Source of the DNA: CAZVUW01 sp964629825
GTDB taxonomy: Bacteria > Actinomycetota > Nitriliruptoria > Euzebyales > Egibacteraceae
Direction of reading: 5' to 3'
Length of the DNA: 5,704 bases
NCBI GenBank assembly: GCA_964629825.1
Contig: CAZVUW010000142.1
Coordinates: forward strand, 1 to 5,704
The translations under genes and the position numbers were made by a program. A model generated the notes under the pieces. That model saw only the letters and a program-made list of their open reading frames with translations, had not been told where the DNA came from and searched no databases. Position 1 is the stretch's first letter, and each line of letters starts with the position of its first letter. Positions 1 to 5,276 of this stretch are shown piece by piece.

Positions 1-826
<826 letters not shown>

Positions 827-835
827 CGCAGCGGA

Positions 836-841
836 ACGGTA
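836..841 (-). promoter_or_regulatory. Possible -10 element for leaderless lysS transcript
   Basis: Read on the minus strand this is TACCGT, matching the actinobacterial -10 pattern TANNNT. It ends 9 nt before the lysS ATG at 826, so transcription would start at or within a few bases of the start codon. That would explain why lysS has no visible Shine-Dalgarno, since leaderless mRNAs are common in Actinobacteria. The -35 position at 17-nt spacing is poor (TGGCCC). The pattern is short and can occur by chance, so this is only a candidate. Confidence 0.2.
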
Positions 842-857
842 GTGGCTGGCGCCCGGA

Positions 858-873
858 CGGGCCATTCGGCCCG
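858..873 (-). other. GC hairpin in the coaX-lysS gap
   Basis: A perfect inverted repeat: CGGGCC at 858-863 and GGCCCG at 868-873 flank a 4-nt loop (864-867), giving six consecutive G-C pairs in the transcript. The alternative lysS ATG at 863-865 lies at the stem-loop boundary, which argues against its use. No U-tract follows, so it does not look like a standard intrinsic terminator. Confidence 0.45.
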
Positions 874-876
874 CTG

Positions 877-890
877 GAGCCGGCCGGCTC
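877..890. repeat. 14-bp perfect palindrome at the coaX stop codon
   Basis: GAGCCGGCCGGCTC reads the same on both strands and includes two bases of the coaX stop codon (889-891). It lies directly before the hairpin at 858-873 in the direction of transcription. It could be a dyad protein-binding site or part of a larger RNA fold with the neighbouring hairpin. In a genome this GC-rich, chance occurrence is possible. Confidence 0.4.
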
Positions 891-1656
891 AGGTGTTGCG
901 CTCCCAGACGATCGCCAGGCCGCGCAGCGTCAGCCAGGGGTCGTGGTCGTCGATGCGGCGGCACTCCTTGACCACCGATGGGGCCAGGCCGCCGGTGGCC
1001 ACGACGACCGGCTTGCCGTCCAGCTCGGCGCTGATCTCCTCGATGATGCGGTCCACCTGCCCCGCGAAGCCGTAGACCGCTCCGGAGCGCATGGCCTCGA
1101 CCGTCGAGCGGCCGATGGCGCGGGCGGGGGCAGTCAGCTCGAAGCGCGGCAGCTGCGCGCCCCGAGAGGACAGCGCGCCCAGCGAGGTCGCGATGCCGGG
1201 TGCGATCGCCCCGCCCAGGAACTCGCCGTCGCGGCTGTAGACGTCGAAGCTGGTCGCCGTGCCGAAGTCGACGACGATGCCCGGCCCGCCGCGCAAGGTG
1301 TGCAGGGCGATGGCGTTGACGATCCGGTCGGCACCGACCTCCTTGGGGTTGTCCACGGCCAGGGCCATGCCTGTGCGCACCCCGGGCCCGACCACCACCG
1401 GATCGAAGTGGAAGTACTTGTAGGTCATGACGCGCAGCATCTCGGTAACGACCGGGACGACCGAGCTGACGATCACGCCGTGGACGTTGCGCGAGAACGA
1501 CAGATCGGCGTAGCCCATCAGACCGCCGAACAGCAGGGCCAGCTCGTCGGGCGTGCGCTGCGAGTCGGTCGAGATGCGCCAGTGGTGCTTGAGCTCGTTG
1601 TTCTCGAACACCCCGATGACCGTCTGGCTGTTGCCGACATCAACGGCCAGGAGCAT
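889..1656 (-). CDS. coaX: Type III pantothenate kinase (CoaX)
   Basis: Cytoplasmic kinase that phosphorylates pantothenate, the first committed step of coenzyme A synthesis. The type III family belongs to the ASKHA superfamily and needs a monovalent cation. The 255-residue protein is full length. Residues 4-12 give the N-terminal phosphate loop AVDVGNSQT. GVRTGM (92-97) and NPKEVGADR (104-111) form the pantothenate site, with D110 the expected catalytic aspartate. VDFGTATSFDV (129-139) is the second phosphate-binding motif, followed by APGI (152-155) and TGGLA (222-226). A GTG three codons upstream (1665) is in frame, but the Shine-Dalgarno GGAGG abuts it. The same GGAGG lies 8 nt before the ATG at 1656, so the ATG is the better start. 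The gene overlaps the end of nadC by 17 nt, suggesting coupled translation, and ends with TGA 62 nt before lysS. No anomaly is seen in the key residues. Confidence 0.96.
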   Translation of the reverse strand: MLLAVDVGNSQTVIGVFENNELKHHWRISTDSQRTPDELALLFGGLMGYADLSFSRNVHGVIVSSVVPVVTEMLRVMTYKYFHFDPVVVGPGVRTGMALAVDNPKEVGADRIVNAIALHTLRGGPGIVVDFGTATSFDVYSRDGEFLGGAIAPGIATSLGALSSRGAQLPRFELTAPARAIGRSTVEAMRSGAVYGFAGQVDRIIEEISAELDGKPVVVATGGLAPSVVKECRRIDDHDPWLTLRGLAIVWERNT

Positions 1657-2521
1657 CGCCGTCACCTCCAGAGTCGAGATCGAGCCCGATGTCCAGCGCC
1701 GCGACCGAGTGGGTGAGGGCGCCGATCGCGATGGCGTCGACTCCTGTCGCGGCGATCTCCGCGACCGTCTCGAGGGTCACGCCGCCGCTGGCCTCCAGGA
1801 ACACGCCGCCCTCGACCTCGGCGCAGCGGGCGACGGCGGAGCGAAGGTCCGCGCTGCTGAAGTTGTCCACCAGCACGTTGCGCGCGCCCGCCGCGAGCGC
1901 CTCCTCGAGCTCGTCGAGGTCGTCCACCTCGACCTGCACCGCTGCGACGCCTGCCGCGGCCAGCGCGGCACGGGTGGCCGCGCCGACCCCGCCGGCCGCG
2001 GCCACGTGGTTGTCCTTGATGAGGATCCCGTCCGAGAGGCTGCGCCGGTGGTTGACCCCACCGCCGGCGACGACCGCCGCCTTCTGCAGGGCGCGCAGGC
2101 CCGGGAGGGTCTTGCGCGTGTCGCGGATGACGGCGCGGGTGCCGGCGACGGCGTCCACGTAGGCGCGCGTGGCGGTGGCGACGCCGCAGAGGTGCCCGAG
2201 GAGGTTCAGCGCGGTCCGCTCCCCGGTCAGCACCGAGCGCGCTGGTCCCCGGACGGTCGCCAGGACCGCGCCGGGCTCGAGGGCGTCGCCGTCGCGGACG
2301 ACCGGCGTCACGCGCACCGCCGGGTCGACCGCGGCGTAGGTGACGGCGATGACGTCGAGGCCGGCCGCCACGCCGCGCTGCCTGGCGACGAAGCGCCCCT
2401 CGAACACGGCGTCCGCCGGGACCGTGGCCAGCGCGGTGACGTCACCGCGCTCGTCGAGGTCCTCGGCCAGGGCGATCGCGATGACGGACTCGATCGAGCC
2501 GTCCCAGGCGGTGCCGGTCAT
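1640..2521 (-). CDS. nadC: Nicotinate-nucleotide pyrophosphorylase (quinolinate phosphoribosyltransferase)
   Basis: Converts quinolinate and PRPP to nicotinate mononucleotide, CO2 and pyrophosphate in de novo NAD synthesis. At 293 residues it is about the usual length. The N-terminal domain opens with ALAEDLDERGDVTA (17-30), the family signature. The TIM-barrel-like catalytic domain carries ERTALNLLGHLCG (101-113) and DTRKTLPGLRALQKAAV (134-150). It continues with the quinolinate/PRPP-binding GGGVNHRRSLSDGILIKDNH (153-172, with R136, H158, R159 and K169), then E198, VDN (218-220), LEASGG (242-247) and GALTHS (267-272). The C-terminal dozen residues are acidic, Gly-rich and unconserved. The ATG at 2521 has the purine-rich GGAAGGA 5 nt upstream. 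It is separated from folK by 112 nt and overlaps coaX. The partners nadA and nadB are not in the window, so quinolinate must come from enzymes encoded elsewhere. Confident. Confidence 0.97.
   Translation of the reverse strand: MTGTAWDGSIESVIAIALAEDLDERGDVTALATVPADAVFEGRFVARQRGVAAGLDVIAVTYAAVDPAVRVTPVVRDGDALEPGAVLATVRGPARSVLTGERTALNLLGHLCGVATATRAYVDAVAGTRAVIRDTRKTLPGLRALQKAAVVAGGGVNHRRSLSDGILIKDNHVAAAGGVGAATRAALAAAGVAAVQVEVDDLDELEEALAAGARNVLVDNFSSADLRSAVARCAEVEGGVFLEASGGVTLETVAEIAATGVDAIAIGALTHSVAALDIGLDLDSGGDGDAPGR
1665..1669 (-). promoter_or_regulatory. coaX Shine-Dalgarno (decides the ATG start)
   Basis: GGAGG on the minus strand, 8 nt upstream of the ATG at 1656 and directly abutting the alternative GTG at 1665. 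The spacing fits ATG and rules against GTG. The site lies inside the nadC coding region, so coaX translation depends on the nadC message. Confidence 0.7.
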
Positions 2522-2526
2522 CGTGT

Positions 2527-2533
2527 TCCTTCC
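2527..2533 (-). promoter_or_regulatory. nadC Shine-Dalgarno
   Basis: GGAAGGA on the minus strand, 5 nt before the nadC ATG. It supports independent translation initiation for nadC, unlike the coupled starts of folB and coaX. I saw no convincing -35/-10 pair in the 112-nt folK-nadC gap; the only TANNNT match (TATCCT, minus strand) has no matching -35. Confidence 0.55.
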
Positions 2534-2617
2534 CGTGTCAGCCGCTACGAGTCCCGCCGCGGTCCAACCGGATGCTGCTCGGCCGCTTCCGTTCAGCGCG
2601 ACCGACCGTGGTCAGGA

Positions 2618-2645
2618 TAAAACGAGCGCGCGTTCACCCGCTCGC
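2618..2645 (-). terminator. Candidate intrinsic terminator over the folK stop codon
   Basis: On the minus strand CGAGCG (plus-strand 2639-2644) pairs with CGCTCG (2623-2628) around a 10-nt loop that contains the folK TGA. A G-U pair extends the stem at 2622/2645, and the stem runs into UUUUA. This is one of very few T runs in the window. The geometry fits a Rho-independent terminator, which would separate the folate block from nadC-coaX-lysS. The stem is short and the loop large, so termination may be partial. Confidence 0.4.
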
Positions 2646-3224
2646 GGGCCGCTCCGAGGGGACCGTGATCTGGGCCCCGACCATGACCACGCCCTCGACC
2701 GGGGCGAGCTTGGCCAAAGCGCCCGTCAGGCTGCCGCCGTCGGGGAGCCGCTGGCCGGGCGCCACCTCGATCAGCGGCACCAGGGCGAAGGCGCGCTCGA
2801 GCAGCCGCGGGTGCGGGATGACGAGGTCGCGGTGCTGCACCGTCTGCTCGCCGTACAGCAGGATGTCGACGTCGATCGTCCGCGGCCCCCAGCGGACCGT
2901 GCGCACCCGGCCGAGGTCGCGCTCCACCCGGTTGCACAGCGCCAGCAGCGAGCGCGGGCGCCGGCGCGTGGCCACCCGCACCGCGATGTTGAGATACGGC
3001 TCCTGCTCGGGTCCGCCGACCGGTTCGGTCTCGTAGACGCTGGACACGGCCTCGACCCGTGTGCGCGCGTCTTCATCGATGGCGTCGACGGCCTGCTGCA
3101 GGTAGTCCAGGCGATCGCCGAGATTGCTGCCCAGGCCGAGGAACGCCGCGGCGGTGGGCGGCAGGACGCGCTCCAGGACGCCGCGGACGGCGCGGTTTGG
3201 CTCGCCCGACCCCTGCTGCGCCAT
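2634..3224 (-). CDS. folK: 2-amino-4-hydroxy-6-hydroxymethyldihydropteridine pyrophosphokinase (HPPK)
   Basis: Transfers pyrophosphate from ATP to 6-hydroxymethyl-7,8-dihydropterin, producing the substrate of FolP. The 196-residue protein contains AFLGLGSNLGDR (27-38) and SSVYETEPVGGPEQEPYLN (61-79). The HPPK signature RWGPRTIDVDILLY (111-124) carries the Mg-binding aspartates D118 and D120. HRDLVIPHPRLLERAFALVPL (131-151) follows. HPPK is usually about 160 residues and starts almost at the FLGLGSN strand; here some 25 extra residues precede it and about 15 follow the core. The ATG at 3224 is favoured by GGAG at 3231-3234, spaced 6 nt, and by the TGATG overlap with the folB stop, which suggests coupled translation. 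The reading frame stays open upstream of this ATG, but that part overlaps folB in another frame and shows no HPPK homology. Function confident; N-terminus moderately so. Confidence 0.96.
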   Translation of the reverse strand: MAQQGSGEPNRAVRGVLERVLPPTAAAFLGLGSNLGDRLDYLQQAVDAIDEDARTRVEAVSSVYETEPVGGPEQEPYLNIAVRVATRRRPRSLLALCNRVERDLGRVRTVRWGPRTIDVDILLYGEQTVQHRDLVIPHPRLLERAFALVPLIEVAPGQRLPDGGSLTGALAKLAPVEGVVMVGAQITVPSERPASG

Positions 3225-3580
3225 CAGCGGCTCCGCCGGACGACGACGGCGACGTCCTCGAAGTCCAGCGGGATCGGCGCGCTCGGCTTGCGCACCCGCA
3301 CGGTCGCGGCCTGGACGCGCTCGTCCTCGAGCGCGACCTCGGCCAGGTGGGCGGCCAGCGCCTCGATCAGCGCGAAGCGCCGCATGGTGGCGGCTTCGGC
3401 GATGCGCTCGGCCAGCAGGCCGTAGTGGATCGTGTCGTCGAGATCGTCGCTGCGGGCCGCGGCGGAGAGGTCCGCCTCCACCGCCAGGTCGATCAGGAAG
3501 ACCTGCCCGTCGCGGCGCTCGTGCTCGAGCACGCCGTGGTGGGCGAAGACCCGCAGCCCGTTGATCTCGATGACGTCCAT
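3224..3580 (-). CDS. folB: Dihydroneopterin aldolase
   Basis: Cleaves 7,8-dihydroneopterin to 6-hydroxymethyl-7,8-dihydropterin and glycolaldehyde, handing its product to FolK. At 118 residues it is the normal length for this small homo-oligomeric enzyme. Visible family features are GLRVFAHHGVLEHERRDGQVF (8-28) with the conserved E21, DLDDTIHYG (46-54) with Y53, and IEALA (72-76) with E73, which anchors the pterin. VRKPSAPIP (96-104) carries K98, the catalytic lysine. The ATG at 3580 lies only 5 nt after the TAG of the csaA-like gene and has no recognisable Shine-Dalgarno, so its translation probably depends on ribosomes finishing the upstream gene. Its TGA shares a base with the folK ATG (TGATG). 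All expected residues are present. Confident. Confidence 0.96.
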   Translation of the reverse strand: MDVIEINGLRVFAHHGVLEHERRDGQVFLIDLAVEADLSAAARSDDLDDTIHYGLLAERIAEAATMRRFALIEALAAHLAEVALEDERVQAATVRVRKPSAPIPLDFEDVAVVVRRSR

Positions 3581-3585
3581 CTGCG

Positions 3586-3981
3586 CTAGGCGATCGGCGC
3601 GCCGGGCTCGACCCCGTCCGGCAGCTCGAGCAGACGCACCGTGCCATCCGGGTCGAGCGCACCCAGCACCAGGAACTCGCTCGTGAAGCCCGCGATCCGC
3701 TTGTCGCCGAGGTTGATCGCCCCTACGACGATCCGGCCCAGCAGCTCCTCGCGGCTGTAGTTGGTGATCTGCGCGCTGGTGCGCAGGACCCCGACCAGGG
3801 GGCCGAAGTCGACCGTCAGCTTCCAGGCCGGCTTGCGCGCCTCCGGGAAGTCCTCGACCTCCAGGACCCGACCCGCCCGCAGGTCGAGCGCGAAGAAGGC
3901 GGCCGCGCCCACCGGCTCCTTGCGCGGCAGCTTCTCCAGCGCATAGGGCAGCGCTTCAGGATCGATCTCGTGCTGTGCCAC
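3586..3981 (-). CDS. CsaA-like tRNA-binding-domain (OB-fold) protein
   Basis: A 131-residue protein matching the CsaA family, the small stand-alone relatives of the tRNA-binding domain found in MetRS C-termini, Trbp111 and EMAP II. Recognisable parts are FFALDLRAGRVLEVE (29-43), FPEARKPAWKLTVDFG (45-60), SAQITNYSREEL (69-80) and INLGDKRIAGFTSEFLVLGA (89-108). B. subtilis CsaA is about 110 residues; this one has an extra, weakly conserved N-terminal segment of about 27 residues. The usual NFPPxxIAGF is NLGDKRIAGF here. Family members bind tRNA as dimers, and CsaA has been linked to protein export and chaperone activity; the role here is unknown. The GTG start at 3981 is supported by a strong AGGAGG 6 nt upstream. 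The gene sits 30 nt after folP and 5 nt before folB, so it is a structural member of the folate operon. It ends in TAG, while the other complete genes end in TGA. Family assignment confident, function not. Confidence 0.9.
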   Translation of the reverse strand: MAQHEIDPEALPYALEKLPRKEPVGAAAFFALDLRAGRVLEVEDFPEARKPAWKLTVDFGPLVGVLRTSAQITNYSREELLGRIVVGAINLGDKRIAGFTSEFLVLGALDPDGTVRLLELPDGVEPGAPIA

Positions 3982-3987
3982 TCAGCT

Positions 3988-3993
3988 CCTCCT
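3988..3993 (-). promoter_or_regulatory. Strong Shine-Dalgarno for the csaA-like gene (supports GTG start)
   Basis: AGGAGG on the minus strand, 6 nt before GTG. It is the best ribosome binding site in the window. The CCTC immediately upstream in the mRNA (plus-strand 3996-3999) could pair with the GAGG of this site across a 4-nt loop, a weak potential sequestering hairpin. Confidence 0.7.
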
Positions 3994-4011
3994 GGGAGGT
4001 GATGTTCGGGA

Positions 4012-5163
4012 TCAGGCGCCGGCGCGCGCCCGCTGGACCGCGGTGTAGCCGTGGCCGGAGATCGCGGCGGCGACCCGAACGGCGCGGACGGTCTCGGCGA
4101 CCTCGTGAACGCGCACGACGGCCGCGCCGGCGTTCACGGCCAGGACGGCGCAGGCGAGGCTGCCCTCTAGTCGGCCGTCGACGTCGGTGTCGAGCAGGGC
4201 GCCCAGGAAGCTCTTGCGCGACGCACCGACCAGCACCGGGCGTCCGAGGCCGCGCAGCTGGCGCAGCGAGCGCAGCAGCGCCAGGTTGTGCTCGAGGCGC
4301 TTGGCGAAGCCGATGCCCGGGTCGAGCAGCACCGAGTCGGGGCTGATGCCCGCCGCCGCGCAGCGCTCGAGCCCGGTGGCGAGGAACTCGTACACCTCGG
4401 CCACGACGTCGTCGTAGTCGGCGAGCCCGGCCATGGTCTGCGGGGTTCCGCGCGTGTGCATGAGCACGTAGGCGGCACCCGCCTCAGCGGTGACTCGCAG
4501 CAGCTCCTCGTCGGCGGCGCCGGACACGTCGTTGACGACGGTGGCGCCCGCTGCGATGGCGGCCTTGGCCACCTCGGCCTTGGTGGTGTCGATGCTGAGC
4601 GGGACGCCTACGTCGGCCAGCGCACGAACGACCGGCAGGACGCGCTCCAGCTCCTCCTCGGCGCTGACGGGCTCGGCGCCCGGGCGGGTGCTCTCACCGC
4701 CGATGTCGAGCACGTCCGCGCCCTCGGCGACCAGGCGCCGCCCCAGCTCGATCGCCGCCGCGGGGTGGCTGTCGGGGTACAGCGCACCGCCGTCGCTGAA
4801 CGAGTCGGGGGTGACGTTGACGACGCCCATGATCAGCGGACGGCGGCCCGGCGACAGGCGGCGGCCGCCCGGCAGCGGGACGTCGGGAGCCGGGGCGCTC
4901 CAGGCCCGCACCGTCTCACGCAGGCGGTCCGCGATGCGGGCGGCCGCCTCGGCGCCCATGGTCCGGCCGACGGCTCGGGACAGCGCCTCGACGGTCGAGG
5001 TGGCGCGCATGCGCTCGCCGATCCGCTCGATGCCGGCCCCGGACGAGGCCCAACGACGGTGGAGCACATCGGGATCCGAGAGCCCGCTGAGCACCAGCCG
5101 AACCTGGGCGTCCGGGCCCAAACCTGCATCCTCGATGCGTATCACTGGGACGGGTGAGGTCAT
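4012..5163 (-). CDS. folP: Dihydropteroate synthase with N-terminal extension
   Basis: Condenses 6-hydroxymethyl-dihydropterin pyrophosphate with p-aminobenzoate to dihydropteroate; this is the sulfonamide target. The TIM-barrel motifs are all present: IMGVVNVTPDSFSDGG (111-126), the Mg/pyrophosphate loop; DIGGESTRPGA (153-163); SIDT (190-193); NDVSG (211-215); and MHTRG (235-239). DPGIGFAK (281-288), GASRKSFLG (313-321) with the pterin/pABA-contacting K and S, and VRVHEV (350-355) complete the set. The 383-residue protein is about 100 longer than the typical 270-285. The extra part is N-terminal (1-105) and has no motif I can name with certainty; its segment 54-85 resembles the helical region before the barrel in some long DHPS forms. 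The ATG at 5163 is preferred, with a modest GGGGAAGA upstream. An in-frame GTG at 5217 would add 18 low-complexity residues and has no binding site. It lies 98 nt after folE and 30 nt before the csaA-like gene. Confidence 0.96.
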   Translation of the reverse strand: MTSPVPVIRIEDAGLGPDAQVRLVLSGLSDPDVLHRRWASSGAGIERIGERMRATSTVEALSRAVGRTMGAEAAARIADRLRETVRAWSAPAPDVPLPGGRRLSPGRRPLIMGVVNVTPDSFSDGGALYPDSHPAAAIELGRRLVAEGADVLDIGGESTRPGAEPVSAEEELERVLPVVRALADVGVPLSIDTTKAEVAKAAIAAGATVVNDVSGAADEELLRVTAEAGAAYVLMHTRGTPQTMAGLADYDDVVAEVYEFLATGLERCAAAGISPDSVLLDPGIGFAKRLEHNLALLRSLRQLRGLGRPVLVGASRKSFLGALLDTDVDGRLEGSLACAVLAVNAGAAVVRVHEVAETVRAVRVAAAISGHGYTAVQRARAGA

Positions 5164-5248
5164 GGGTCTTCCCCGGGGCCGCGGCGTGGTCGGCGTTGCA
5201 CCTCGCTCAGTGTGCACGACGGCGCCGAGCGTCTGCAGGGCGAACAGT

Positions 5249-5276
5249 GGCCACCGCCTGGTCAGGCGGAGCGGCC
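5249..5276 (-). other. GC hairpin spanning the folE stop codon
   Basis: CCGCCTG (5254-5260) and CAGGCGG (5263-5269) form a perfect 7-bp inverted repeat that can fold as a 6-bp stem with a 4-nt loop. It is flanked by complementary GGCC at 5249-5252 and 5273-5276 that could extend the stem across a small internal loop. The folE TGA sits in the loop region. No U-run follows, so a classical terminator is unlikely. An RNA-stabilising or attenuating structure between folE and folP is possible. Confidence 0.45.

Noticed and set aside
943..1716. 257-codon plus-strand frame over coaX
   Set aside because: It mirrors coaX almost exactly and has no family features; a shadow frame.
1553..2620. 355-codon open frame on the plus strand
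   Set aside because: Antisense to nadC and the start of coaX; composition-biased, with no domain. Long antisense frames are normal at this GC content.
2340..3425. 361-codon open frame on the plus strand
   Set aside because: It lies antisense to nadC and folK/folB, whose family motifs are unambiguous. The translation is rich in Arg/Ala/Asp with no recognisable domain, as expected from the complementary frame of GC-rich genes.
2634..3662. 342-codon minus-strand frame containing folK
   Set aside because: Only the part from the ATG at 3224 shows HPPK homology. The upstream part overlaps folB in another frame and is Arg/Ala/Gly-rich noise, so this is not a FolB-FolK fusion.
4015..4030. Inverted repeat GGCGC/GCGCC just before the folP stop
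   Set aside because: Only a 5-bp stem made of simple GC alternation and no U-tract; expected by chance in this composition.
4288..5157. 289-codon open frame on the plus strand, and a second of 265 codons at 4490-5287
   Set aside because: Both are antisense to folP. The sequences show only the repetitive composition of reversed GC-rich codons.
5164..5217. Upstream GTG start for folP
   Set aside because: It has no ribosome binding site, and the 18 added residues are low-complexity Thr/Pro/Arg. The ATG at 5163 is better placed.
5164..5261. Possible riboswitch or promoter in the folE-folP gap
   Set aside because: I saw no conserved aptamer features and no -35/-10 pair; apart from the hairpin at the folE stop nothing stands out.
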